From an uncultured Lachnospiraceae bacterium (GTDB lineage Bacteria > Bacillota > Clostridia > Lachnospirales > Lachnospiraceae): 64,000 bases of DNA. The position numbers and the translations under genes are program-made. The stretch is taken from positions 1-64,000 of the forward strand of contig CAJTPO010000010.1 of the NCBI GenBank assembly GCA_910578115.1. The letters run 5' to 3'. Below, one piece after another: positions 17,254-25,924 of the stretch (the first letter of the stretch is position 1; the number at the start of each line of letters is the position of its first letter). The notes below the pieces were generated by a model. That model saw only the letters and a program-made list of their open reading frames with translations. It was not told where the DNA came from and did not search any database.

Positions 17254-17282
17254 TTGACAGTGTTTAGAAACGGGACTATAAT
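17254..17282 (+). promoter_or_regulatory. Consensus sigma-A promoter of the alpha/beta hydrolase gene
   Basis: TTGACA (17254-17259), 17-base spacer, TATAAT (17277-17282): a perfect consensus, with the GCCTAACA half-site four bases upstream of the -35. So strong a promoter next to an AT palindrome suggests it is repressor-controlled. Confidence 0.85.
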
Positions 17283-17342
17283 ACATTTCATACATATAGA
17301 AGAAAAGAACAGTTTTTCAGAAAGAATAAGGAGGATTCGGTT

Positions 17343-18812
17343 ATGATCACACAGATGCGACTGGTTCCGGTGGAGGAAGGGAAACATCCTTTCGCATCGG
17401 CAGCAGAGAAATGTTGTTTTACAGAGATCGGCTATGTGGAAGACGAGTATTTCATGAGCGGCACGGCCAATGTCTATGAGGAGGATGCATTCCAGAACCC
17501 GAAGGTGGCGATAGCGGATGCACCCTATACTACCAGGCTGCTGGTGCGTCGGCCTGCCAGGACGGAGAAGTTCAGCGGCAATATCGTGATCGAGGTCTTG
17601 AATGCCACGGCCATGATCGACATTGACAGAATGTGGGTGGATACCTGGCGGTTTTTTACGAGGAACGGGGATATCTATATCGGCATCACCAGCAAGGGGC
17701 AGGTAGTTGACGCGCTGAAGCGGTTTGATCCGGAGCGGTACGCTGCGATCAACTGGGACAATCCCGACAGGAGCCGGACACCCATCGCGGAGATCAAGGA
17801 CAATCCGATGCTGTTTCTGGAGGAGTATGAGAGCGGACTGTTCTGGGATATGCTGATCGATCTGGCAAGGCTTCTGCGTAAGAACGGGGAGGAGAATCCG
17901 CTTGCGGGCTATGGTCCGGCACATCTGTTCCTGACCGGGTGGTCTCAGTCCGGCGGTTACATCGCGAGGATTCTGCATTCTTTTGCGTATCAGCCGAAGA
18001 TTGAGGAGGAAGGCCCGCTGTTTGACGGGTATCTGCTGGCGGGCTGCGGTGCGTCGGATGCGCCGATAAATGCCTACAGTTCCGCATTCCGGTTTGGACA
18101 GAGCGGGATTCCCCAGGGCAGCATCCTGGGCGGTAAGGAGCCGGTGATCGCCGTCAATACGGAGAGTGAGAACAGGTATGCCTACTGGTACGGTGATTTT
18201 GATGAACCGGCGTTCAAGTTCCGCACCTGGCAGATCCCGGCATCCAGCCATGATACGGCCTATAATCTGATCGAATACTATGAGGGATACCAGAGAGAAG
18301 ATCTGGACAGGCTGGGCTTTACCAATGTGTGGGAGGGCTGTGAGGGGGAGCCGATGGACTGTCCTTATGAGCCGATCTTCCATGCGGCCTTCTATCATCT
18401 GTACAACTGGGCGATTCATGGGATTCCGGCTCCCCATGCACCGAAGATAAAGACCAGGATCGTACGGAAGGAACAGGCATGCTGGGGATTCTTTGGCAAT
18501 TTTGTGGAGAATCTTACCGATGCGCTGGGCAATGCCGCAGGCGGCATCAGGCATCCGGCGGTGGATTGTGCCACCGGTACTTACGCATCTTTCAGCAGAA
18601 GAGAAGACGGCACGATTCAGGAGATGTTCGGCAATGTGCTGCCTTTTTCCCCGGAGAAACTGAAGGCGCTTTACGGTGATCTGGACAATTACCGCAGGCT
18701 GGCACAGGAGAGCGCGGACAGAGCGGTGGCGGAAGGGTATGTGTTGATAGAAGACAGAGACTGGCTGGTGGAGCGTGTCGTGGCCGCGGCGGTAAGGCGC
18801 GGGCTGCGCTGA
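17343..18812 (+). CDS. Alpha/beta hydrolase-domain protein (esterase-like)
   Basis: 489 residues, no signal peptide. The nucleophile elbow is GWSQSGGY with Ser201, the G-x-S-Q-S-G form seen in the Abhydrolase_10 group. The N-terminal region (PYTTRLLVRRPA, VIEVLNATAMIDIDRMW) and a lid-like insert also fit that group. It may remove acetyl, feruloyl or other ester groups from imported glycans, given its glycosidase neighbours (inference). AGGAGG precedes the ATG. Divergent from the DUF4038 gene and sharing its control region. Confidence 0.82.
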   Translation: MITQMRLVPVEEGKHPFASAAEKCCFTEIGYVEDEYFMSGTANVYEEDAFQNPKVAIADAPYTTRLLVRRPARTEKFSGNIVIEVLNATAMIDIDRMWVDTWRFFTRNGDIYIGITSKGQVVDALKRFDPERYAAINWDNPDRSRTPIAEIKDNPMLFLEEYESGLFWDMLIDLARLLRKNGEENPLAGYGPAHLFLTGWSQSGGYIARILHSFAYQPKIEEEGPLFDGYLLAGCGASDAPINAYSSAFRFGQSGIPQGSILGGKEPVIAVNTESENRYAYWYGDFDEPAFKFRTWQIPASSHDTAYNLIEYYEGYQREDLDRLGFTNVWEGCEGEPMDCPYEPIFHAAFYHLYNWAIHGIPAPHAPKIKTRIVRKEQACWGFFGNFVENLTDALGNAAGGIRHPAVDCATGTYASFSRREDGTIQEMFGNVLPFSPEKLKALYGDLDNYRRLAQESADRAVAEGYVLIEDRDWLVERVVAAAVRRGLR

Positions 18813-18884
18813 GCGGTCGGTACATGCACAGGAAGTAAGCCATTCACAGGACGGACGGTCAGACGGCGGGACCCGTCCGGAAAG

Positions 18885-18946
18885 TAAAATATCCTCACCG
18901 GAAGGATCAGGCCTGTATCGGCACTGATACCGGGGAGGATATTTTA
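18885..18946. terminator. Bidirectional terminator between convergent genes
   Basis: TAAAATATCCTC (18885-18896) pairs perfectly with GAGGATATTTTA (18935-18946), with an inner CCGG/CCGG match. The A-rich and T-rich stem ends serve both the hydrolase gene and the esterase gene read from the right. Confidence 0.7.
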
Positions 18947-18971
18947 TGTTGCATGATCACCTATGTTTGAT

Positions 18972-20297
18972 CTATGCCCGTTTCTGTGCGGCGATCCATT
19001 CCAGAATGGTGACGGGAGTGCCGTCGATGGTCACAGGCGATCCGTCATAGTCCAGCGTGCACGCATTGTTCAACATGGGGATCCAGGACCAGTGTCCCAT
19101 GTATTCAAAGGGAGTGCCGTCTGGAGCCTGATACAGGCCGGTGGGATCGAGCACCTTGTCCCAGAAGGTGAAGTGTACGTTGGTATTGCCTGCCTCGACA
19201 AGACGCTCATAAGTGGGAACGACGAACTCATTCGGTATTACCGTGGTGTCTGTCTTGGCGTGGGTGAACCAGATCGGCAGCCGGGCGATACTCCGGATAT
19301 CCTCGTCAGTGATCACGGCATCCGGCAAAGCTTCACATACCGGGAAGGCGGCAGCGAAACGGTCAGGCGCATGCAGGATCATCTTCATGGTCATGAAGCC
19401 GCCGTTGGAACAGCCGCCGAGATAGATCCGGTCCCGATCGACTGCCGGGTGGGTTTCCACGAAGTCCGTGATTAGCTTGTCAAGTGCATCTACATAGATG
19501 GAGTCTCCGGAAAGGGAGATCTCACCGCTGCCGTCGTCCATCCAGTAGGTGGGAGACTGGGGAGCCAGCAGGAACGCGCCGCCGAAATACTGCTGGATCC
19601 GGGGAGAGATCAGGTTGACTACCTTGTTGCCGGTGGCGGCGATAGCGGGCTCCGCGCCGCCCTCTCCGGCGCCATGCAGCCAGATGATGAGAGGATGCTT
19701 TTGCCCGTCTGCAGTTTCCGGCTCATAATAGACATAGGAAAGCGGGGTGTGGGGATGTGCAAAAGAACCTGTCTTTAACAGGTCGCCGTAGAGCGTCCGG
19801 TTTCCGTCATTCTGATGAAAGACCATGCCTTCCAGAGTGCCGGCATCTGTCGGGAGCGACTCCTTTTGAGTAATGACGCAGTCTACGTTGACGGATACGT
19901 TATAGTGCCCGTCAAATCGTATGATGGAACCCAGTCCCTGCATGGGGTGGCAGTACATTTCCAGTGTTATATGAGTACCGGACTGCGCAGGGTTACCGTC
20001 TGCGTCTGAGATGTAGAGACCGGTAATGGTACGGGTGCCGTGCATGGAATCGTCCGGCCTGGCTCCCATAAACTGCGGCCACTCGAAATCTTCTCCCTGG
20101 GTGGAAGTTCTGGTGACTTCCACTTCAAACTGGGAAGGTGACAAAGCAGCGCCGGCCAGTTCGCATTCGGTGTCCAGAATGATCCTGCTGATATGAGGAC
20201 CGAAGTCGAATACTTCGGTTACCGTGGCATAATGTCTGCCGGCAGTCTCAGTTTCTTTGGACGTATGGATGTTTTCTTCGACATTGTGATCTTTCAA
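18972..20297 (-). CDS. Ig-like domain/serine esterase, intracellular form
   Basis: 441 residues with a TTG start at 20297, chosen because AAGGAGG lies eight bases upstream and no better start fits. The N-terminal domain (EVFDFGPHISRIILDTECELAG, with AALSPSQFEVEVTRTSTQ) resembles the Ig-like domain of EstA-type esterases. The C-terminal alpha/beta hydrolase has IIWLHGAGEGG (oxyanion region), nucleophile Ser in YLGGCSNGGFM, Asp in HAKTDTTV, and His in YMGHWSW. No signal peptide, unlike its close paralog at 33652-35184. Likely an acyl esterase on glycan substituents. Confidence 0.85.
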   Translation of the reverse strand: MKDHNVEENIHTSKETETAGRHYATVTEVFDFGPHISRIILDTECELAGAALSPSQFEVEVTRTSTQGEDFEWPQFMGARPDDSMHGTRTITGLYISDADGNPAQSGTHITLEMYCHPMQGLGSIIRFDGHYNVSVNVDCVITQKESLPTDAGTLEGMVFHQNDGNRTLYGDLLKTGSFAHPHTPLSYVYYEPETADGQKHPLIIWLHGAGEGGAEPAIAATGNKVVNLISPRIQQYFGGAFLLAPQSPTYWMDDGSGEISLSGDSIYVDALDKLITDFVETHPAVDRDRIYLGGCSNGGFMTMKMILHAPDRFAAAFPVCEALPDAVITDEDIRSIARLPIWFTHAKTDTTVIPNEFVVPTYERLVEAGNTNVHFTFWDKVLDPTGLYQAPDGTPFEYMGHWSWIPMLNNACTLDYDGSPVTIDGTPVTILEWIAAQKRA

Positions 20298-20611
20298 ATG
20301 TGTTTCCTCCTTTACGTTGGCATAGTCGTTTATCCTTATTATATGAAACAGGCAGAAAGAAAAAAAGGACTTTCCGGCTGTAAAGTTGCACAATATGGAG
20401 GAGTGGCTACTGTTTACGGATCAGGAATGCGCTGAACTGCGCATTCTGTGAGAACTTGATTCAGGAGTGTAAAAGACAGGATTGTGTCATTTTGACGCAG
20501 GATAGTTCTTTTTTTATATGGGAGGGCTGGGCTATAATAAGGACACGTAAAGGAGTTGTGGCCGCAGCTTTAATCTATAGTAAGTGAAAACAAAACTGGA
20601 GGAAATGGAGT
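20298..20611. other. Intergenic region with a hairpin and weak promoter sequences
   Basis: This 314-base gap between divergent genes holds the hairpin GAATGCGC/GCGCATTC (20425-20446). TTGACG at 20492-20497 has TATATG 17 bases later, and a separate TATAAT is at 20533-20538. One of these probably starts the importer operon, but I cannot choose. No ORF here is convincing. Confidence 0.4.
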
Positions 20612-22171
20612 ATGAAAAAGAAGATTGTAGCAATGTTGATGGCTTCTGTCATGGCACTTTCTTTATGCGCCTGTGGAGGAGGCGGTGGAGATGCAGCACA
20701 GTCCGGCGGAGACGGCAGTGCGCAGCAGTCCGGTGAAGACGGCGCGGCAGTGGATAACGGGGGAGCATCCGGAGAAATCACGAAGCTGGTCGTGGCTTTT
20801 CCGACCTGGACAGGAGCACCGACAGATACGGAGAAGATTCAGGAAGCCATGAATGAGATCACCAGGGATAAACTGGGCATTGAGATCGAGCTGCAGGTTT
20901 CGGATTTTGGTTCTTTTAATCAAAGTATGACACTGGCATTGTCCGGTGGTGAGCAGATCGATATCGTCTCTACTTTGGGATTTTCCTATGCAAATGCAGT
21001 ACAGCAGGGATACTTGAGCAATCTGGAAGAGAATGACCTGCTTTCCACTTACGGTTCAGGTATCGTAGAGGTGATGGGACAGGCGAATATCGATGCCTGC
21101 CGTGTGGGCGGCGTATTATATGGCCTGCCAAACAACAGGGATATGGCACAGGGGCGTGGCTGTGCGGCAGTGGCGACAGAATATCTGGAAGGGATCGGGT
21201 ATGACTTGAGCGGCGACTCTGAGATCATTCGGATCACGGTGGATGAGCTGAATGACCTCTATGCACAGCTGCATGAGAAGTATCCGGATAAAGAAGTGTA
21301 TCGTCCGGGTACAGGTTCCATGTCTCAGTTCTCCAATGTGGACTCCCTGGGCGGCAGCGTGTTCGGCGTTCTGCTGGATAACGGTAAGGAACTGAAGGTG
21401 GAGAATCTGTTTACCAGTGATTTCTATATGGATTACTGCAAACGCATATACGACTATAACCAGAAGGGATATATCAGTCAGGATGCGGCGACAGATACGA
21501 CGGCAGCAACGGAACTCGTGAAGGCAGGCACGCTGATCAGCTACACCACAGGCGGTAAACCGGGTATCAAGGCGCAGGAGACGAACCTTTGCGGCCGCGA
21601 TATGACGATCTTCCAGACCATGGATAACTATGTATCATCCACATCAGTGGCAAGTTTCCCCTGGGCTGTTCCGATCACGGCAGCCAATCCGGAAGCAGCC
21701 ATGAAGTATTTGAATGAACTGTACACCAATGCGGATCTGGCTAATGTTCTTTCATGGGGAATCGAAGGCGAACACTACAAGGTTGGTGAAGATGGTCTGG
21801 CTGACTTTGCAGACGGCGTTGACGCTTCCACTTCCGGCTGGAACCATTCCATGGGATGGCTGATGCCGAACCAGTTCCTGACCCATATCTGGGTAGGAAA
21901 CTCACCGACTCTGTGGGAGGAGATGAAAGAATTCAACAACTCCGCAGTTGTATCGGCAGCCAGTGGATTTACCTTCGATACCACCAACGTGGCAAACGAA
22001 GTGACGGCGGTACAGAACGTATACAATGAGTACCAGACCAGCGTGGAGTATGGTTTTGTAGAGCCGGAAGCGGGTATTGCGGAGATGAATGAGAAGATGA
22101 TGTCTGCAGGTCTGCAGAAGATCATCGATGAGAAACAGACACAGCTTGACGCGTGGGCGGCAACGAAATAA
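20612..22171 (+). CDS. Carbohydrate ABC transporter substrate-binding lipoprotein (LplA-like)
   Basis: 519-residue extracellular solute-binding protein. The signal peptide ends in lipobox LCAC at Cys21, followed by a Gly/Ser/Asp-rich linker to about residue 52. The mature part has the long family 1 binding-protein pattern (LALSGGEQIDIVSTLGFSYANAV; FPWAVPITAANPEAAMKYLN; YEYQTSVEYGF-like helices near the end). It starts an importer operon with the two permeases downstream. No ATPase is encoded here, so a shared MsmX-like ATPase elsewhere must serve it (known for this family). Substrate unknown, probably an oligosaccharide. Confidence 0.9.
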   Translation: MKKKIVAMLMASVMALSLCACGGGGGDAAQSGGDGSAQQSGEDGAAVDNGGASGEITKLVVAFPTWTGAPTDTEKIQEAMNEITRDKLGIEIELQVSDFGSFNQSMTLALSGGEQIDIVSTLGFSYANAVQQGYLSNLEENDLLSTYGSGIVEVMGQANIDACRVGGVLYGLPNNRDMAQGRGCAAVATEYLEGIGYDLSGDSEIIRITVDELNDLYAQLHEKYPDKEVYRPGTGSMSQFSNVDSLGGSVFGVLLDNGKELKVENLFTSDFYMDYCKRIYDYNQKGYISQDAATDTTAATELVKAGTLISYTTGGKPGIKAQETNLCGRDMTIFQTMDNYVSSTSVASFPWAVPITAANPEAAMKYLNELYTNADLANVLSWGIEGEHYKVGEDGLADFADGVDASTSGWNHSMGWLMPNQFLTHIWVGNSPTLWEEMKEFNNSAVVSAASGFTFDTTNVANEVTAVQNVYNEYQTSVEYGFVEPEAGIAEMNEKMMSAGLQKIIDEKQTQLDAWAATK

Positions 22172-22193
22172 TCACACGGCAGATCATGGAATG

Positions 22194-22236
22194 GCCGGGG
22201 CAGGAAAAATGGGACAGTACGTTTTCCCGTCCCGGC
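22194..22236 (+). other. Long intercistronic stem-loop after the binding-protein gene
   Basis: GCCGGG and CCCGGC close a stem continued by GGAAAA/TTTTCC. It lies 23 bases after the stop, with no strong T-run. Same position and likely role as the stems at 1239 and 53276. Confidence 0.65.
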
Positions 22237-22291
22237 ACTTTTATACCCTTATGGGGTCTGTCGTCATGTAGGAGAAAGGAGATTTGGGGAT

Positions 22292-23248
22292 ATGTCAAGA
22301 GCAAAGGCAGCGTCAGCAGCAGGCGGGGGTGCGAAGAAAATGACGCTGAAAAGATTTATGCGGTTCATACCGATCTATCTGTTAATGCTTCCCGGCCTGA
22401 TCTATCTGTTTATCAACAATTATATGCCGCTTCCCGGTCTGACGGTGGCTTTCAAAAAGTACAATGCCGGATTGGGGATCTATAAGAGTCCGTGGGTCGG
22501 TTTTCAGAATTTTACCTATCTGTTTACCACGGATGACGCGTGGGTGATCACCAGAAATACGATCGGCTATAATCTGGCCTTTATTGTAGTCAATACGGTG
22601 ATGGCAATCGCGGTGGCCATTATTTTAAGTGAACTGACCGGGAGAATCAAGAAATTCTATCAGAGTGCGATCCTTCTGCCGAATCTGATCTCGTCGGTCA
22701 TCATCGGTTACCTGGTGTTTGCATTTTTCAGCGTGGAGAACGGCTTTGTCAATAACAGTATTCTGAGCCTGTTTGGTAAAGAGGCGGTAAGCTGGTATTC
22801 GGAGGCAAAGTACTGGCCTTTTATCCTGATCTTTGTGAGCGCATGGAAATCGGTTGGGTACAACTGTATCGTCTATCTTGCAACGTTGATGGGATTTGAC
22901 CGTTCCTTCTATGAATCGGCGCAGATTGACGGAGCGACCAAATGGCAGCAGATTAAGTTCATCACACTGCCGCTTTTGAAACCAACGATCATCATGCTGA
23001 CCCTGATGGCCATCGGCCGTATCTTCTATTCGGATTTCGGACTGTTCTATCAGGTACCGATGAACCAGGGTGCGCTGTATTCAACCACGAATACCATCGA
23101 TACCTATGTGTACAGAGGACTGCTCCAGATGGGTAATATTTCCATGTCGGCAGCGGCAGGTGTCTATCAGTCTATCGTCGGATTCGTTCTTGTGCTGGTG
23201 GCAAATCTGGTAGTGAGACGGGTCGATAAAGACAGTGCATTGATATAG
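22292..23248 (+). CDS. Carbohydrate ABC transporter permease (LplB-like)
   Basis: 318 residues, about six membrane helices. Family marks: YLLMLPGLIYLFINNYMPL near the N-terminus, and the ATPase-contact loop YESAQIDGATKWQQIKFITLPLLKP (EAA motif) near residue 210. The start has AGGAGATTTGGGGAT upstream. Followed after nine bases by the partner permease. Confidence 0.93.
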   Translation: MSRAKAASAAGGGAKKMTLKRFMRFIPIYLLMLPGLIYLFINNYMPLPGLTVAFKKYNAGLGIYKSPWVGFQNFTYLFTTDDAWVITRNTIGYNLAFIVVNTVMAIAVAIILSELTGRIKKFYQSAILLPNLISSVIIGYLVFAFFSVENGFVNNSILSLFGKEAVSWYSEAKYWPFILIFVSAWKSVGYNCIVYLATLMGFDRSFYESAQIDGATKWQQIKFITLPLLKPTIIMLTLMAIGRIFYSDFGLFYQVPMNQGALYSTTNTIDTYVYRGLLQMGNISMSAAAGVYQSIVGFVLVLVANLVVRRVDKDSALI

Positions 23249-23257
23249 GAGGGGATT

Positions 23258-24157
23258 ATGAAGACGCGTGAAGATAAGATTTTTAACTGCATAGGGCATA
23301 TCGTAATGGTGCTTTTATCGTTTATGGCGCTTATTCCGATCATTCTGATGTTCGTTTCCTCTCTTACGGATAATGCGACGCTGATCCAGAATGGTTATTC
23401 TTTCCTGCCGGAGAAGTGGAGCGCTTATGCATATGAATGGGTGTTTACTTCTAACAGTTCCACGATCCTGAGAGCATATGGCATTTCCATCATTTTGACG
23501 ATCATCGGAACCACCTGCAGCGTATTGATCACCATGTGCCTTGCCTATGGACTGTCCAAGAAAGGACTGCCCGGACGGCAGGTGATCACATTCCTGGTAT
23601 TCTTTACCATGTTGTTTAACGGCGGACTGGTGCCCACTTATATCAATTACACGACGGTGTTCCATATCAAGGATACTTTCTTTGGGTTGTTGATCCCGTC
23701 TCTGCTGATGAGTGCATTTAATGTGCTGTTGATGAAGAGTTATTTTGCGACAGGGGTGCCGGAAGAGATTCTGGAGGCAGCGTATATCGACGGAGCCAGC
23801 GAACTGACTACGATGTGGAAGGTTGCAGTTCCGCTTTCCAAACCGATCATCACGACGATCGCGATGTTCTCGGGTATCGCATATTGGAATGACTGGAACA
23901 ATGGTTACATCTATCTGGTAAAAAGAACAGACCTGTTCAGTATCCAGAATCTGCTGAACAGACTGATGCAGAATATACAGGCATTGACTACGAATGCGTC
24001 AAACATTGGCAACGCAGGGGAGGGCCTGGCGCAGATCCCGTCCGCTACAGTGCGTATGGCAATGGCTGCTATGGGTATTCTGCCCATCATCATTGTCTAT
24101 CCTTTTATTCAGAAGAATTTCGTCAAGGGCATTACGCTTGGCGGTGTCAAGGGGTAG
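23258..24157 (+). CDS. Carbohydrate ABC transporter permease (LplC/YtcP-like)
   Basis: 299 residues, about six helices. It has the LplC-type N-terminal block SSLTDNATLIQNGYSFLPEKWS, FTMLFNGGLVPTY in the middle, and the EAA loop EAAYIDGASELTTMWKVAVPLSKP. The C-terminus ends KGITLGGVKG as in the family. Second half of the channel begun by the preceding gene. An AGGAGG site precedes the ATG. Confidence 0.93.
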   Translation: MKTREDKIFNCIGHIVMVLLSFMALIPIILMFVSSLTDNATLIQNGYSFLPEKWSAYAYEWVFTSNSSTILRAYGISIILTIIGTTCSVLITMCLAYGLSKKGLPGRQVITFLVFFTMLFNGGLVPTYINYTTVFHIKDTFFGLLIPSLLMSAFNVLLMKSYFATGVPEEILEAAYIDGASELTTMWKVAVPLSKPIITTIAMFSGIAYWNDWNNGYIYLVKRTDLFSIQNLLNRLMQNIQALTTNASNIGNAGEGLAQIPSATVRMAMAAMGILPIIIVYPFIQKNFVKGITLGGVKG

Positions 24158-24179
24158 AGAAAGTATTGCGAAATATTTC

Positions 24180-24214
24180 AGGACCTGAGACCGATCCGGT
24201 TTCAGGTCCTTTTT
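24180..24214 (+). terminator. Rho-independent terminator of the first Lpl-type importer operon
   Basis: AGGACCTGA...ACCG pairs with CGGT...TCAGGTCCT (24180-24210) and is followed by a T-run to 24214. Confidence 0.9.
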
Positions 24215-24230
24215 CGATTTATAGGAAATT

Positions 24231-24282
24231 GCGACAGTGTAAACCATTCAAGGAGAATGCGGAGCATTCTCTGAATTGTCGC
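24231..24282. other. Long three-part hairpin between convergent operons
   Basis: GCGACA/TGTCGC, ATTCA/TGAAT and GGAGAATGC/GCATTCTC stack into one stem with a small loop. It is placed at the 3' end of the YesN-like gene (minus strand). No T-run follows on either side, so it may protect the mRNA end rather than terminate. Confidence 0.5.
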
Positions 24283-24302
24283 TGCCGGGCGACGATTTTT
24301 TG

Positions 24303-25895
24303 TCATCTGGGTGCGCCGAGCTTACGAAATTCCCGCGGCGTCATTCCGGTGGTCCGCTTGAACTGTCTGGAGAAGTAAGAGATATTTTGGAAACCGCAGG
24401 CGATAGCGATATCCTGAATGCTCATATCGCGCTTGGAAAGCAGGCGTTTGGATTCCAGGATCCGGGTCTCGATGATATAGTTGGTCAGGGAAAAGCCGGT
24501 TTCCCGCTTAAAAAGGTGGGAGAGATAGTCCGGATTCAGATAGACCATGGCAGCCAGAGAGTCCCGGTTCAATTCTTCATAGAGATGATTTCGTATATAG
24601 GATTTCACGGTGCTGACGGCATTGTCCTGTAAGCGTGCCTGTTCCAGGCACTGTGCGTAGACTGTGAGCATATCCGCGATCTGGTCCTGCAGGGTACGGA
24701 AAGAGGAACAGGCCTGATCGGCTGACTGTCTGGCCAGTTGGTCATGCAGTGACACAAAAGCTTCCTCCTGATCTTTGTCTATGCTGCCAAGTACGATCCG
24801 CAGGAAATCATAATAGAAGGCGGTCAGCGATTCCCTGGTGACGCCGCCGGAGTGTCTGAGCTGGTTCAGCCAGGCGGCCACTTCCGTACGCAGCGGTTCT
24901 ATTTCTCCGGTATGCAGGCATTCGCTCCAGCGATCGACGGGAAGAGTCGGCCGTGTTATGTCTTCTTCCGCTGCAGAGATACAGGACAGGTCAAACACAT
25001 GATTCTCGTGGGATACATTTCTGTGGGCTGCCTGCATCATTTCTTCACACTGAGAGGCAAGACGCTGCATGGACAGTGCTTCTCCGGAGAGGAAGAAATT
25101 AAAGGGGACCGGAAAGTGAGGCACAAAATGATCCAGCGCCTGCCGGCATAGCTGTGTAATGCCTTCATGCGTCCGTCCGGCGGCAGGAAGGGGCAGGGCG
25201 AAGAACTGCTCCGTGATCCGCACTGTGACGGGAAGTTCCTGGCGGGTGTAAAAATATTCGCGCAGAATATTTTTCAGTGCAAATTCATACAAACTCCGGT
25301 CGGTAGAAAAAAGACCGGAAAGATCAGCCTGGATGATCAGGAGGAAGAAAGAGTCAGCGGCCTGTTCGGGGTTCAACTTGCGATATTTTAACTCCAGAAG
25401 GATATCCTCCGCGCTGGCGGATACGGCGTGGGTAAAAAGATCCAGCCAGAACTGCTCCATCAGGGTAAGTTCGCTCTCTTTCCAGTAGCCGGCATACAGG
25501 GTGTTGAGCTGGTCCCGCTTGCGCTTGCGAAGCTGCTCCTGCGCTTTGTCAAGGGCAGCGTAGAGCTGTTCGTCCTCCACGGGTTTGAGAAGATAGTCGC
25601 TGCTGGAAAGCTTCATGGCGTTGGATATGTACTCGAACCGGGCATAGGCGGTGAGAAAGATGCATATGGTATCCAGATTGCGGCTGCGGATGGCATTTAA
25701 CAGTTCCAGCCCGTTTCCGCCGGGCATTTCGATATCACACACCATGATGTCGATCTCATTACCGGCAAAACAGTCCAGCGCCTGGCTGATATTGTAAGCG
25801 CAGAAGATCTCATTGATCTCGGGGCGGTTAGTTTCCAGCTTGCGTTTAATACTTTCCACACTGTAGTATTCGTCATCTACTATGAGCAGATTCAT
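24303..25895 (-). CDS. AraC-type response regulator (YesN-like)
   Basis: 530 residues. The receiver domain has VDDEYYSVES and phospho-acceptor Asp54 in IMVCDIEMPGGNG. A long middle region of unclear fold follows. The C-terminal AraC double helix-turn-helix has MVYLNPDYLSHLFKRETG and IAIACGFQNISYFSRQFKRTTGMTPREFR. It is encoded 29 bases after its kinase. The pair converges on the importer operon 20612-24157, which is the probable target. Confidence 0.93.
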   Translation of the reverse strand: MNLLIVDDEYYSVESIKRKLETNRPEINEIFCAYNISQALDCFAGNEIDIMVCDIEMPGGNGLELLNAIRSRNLDTICIFLTAYARFEYISNAMKLSSSDYLLKPVEDEQLYAALDKAQEQLRKRKRDQLNTLYAGYWKESELTLMEQFWLDLFTHAVSASAEDILLELKYRKLNPEQAADSFFLLIIQADLSGLFSTDRSLYEFALKNILREYFYTRQELPVTVRITEQFFALPLPAAGRTHEGITQLCRQALDHFVPHFPVPFNFFLSGEALSMQRLASQCEEMMQAAHRNVSHENHVFDLSCISAAEEDITRPTLPVDRWSECLHTGEIEPLRTEVAAWLNQLRHSGGVTRESLTAFYYDFLRIVLGSIDKDQEEAFVSLHDQLARQSADQACSSFRTLQDQIADMLTVYAQCLEQARLQDNAVSTVKSYIRNHLYEELNRDSLAAMVYLNPDYLSHLFKRETGFSLTNYIIETRILESKRLLSKRDMSIQDIAIACGFQNISYFSRQFKRTTGMTPREFRKLGAPR

Positions 25896-25924
25896 ACAGG
25901 TACTCCTTTCAAGAGACAGCGGAT

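Noticed and set aside
17235..18554. Minus-strand frame of 439 codons opposite the alpha/beta hydrolase
   Set aside because: Shadow of a high-GC coding region. It starts inside the consensus promoter.
20425..20446. GAATGCGC hairpin as another leader-element copy
   Set aside because: It lacks the loop/pre-SD complementarity and is not followed by GGAGG and a start codon at the right distance.
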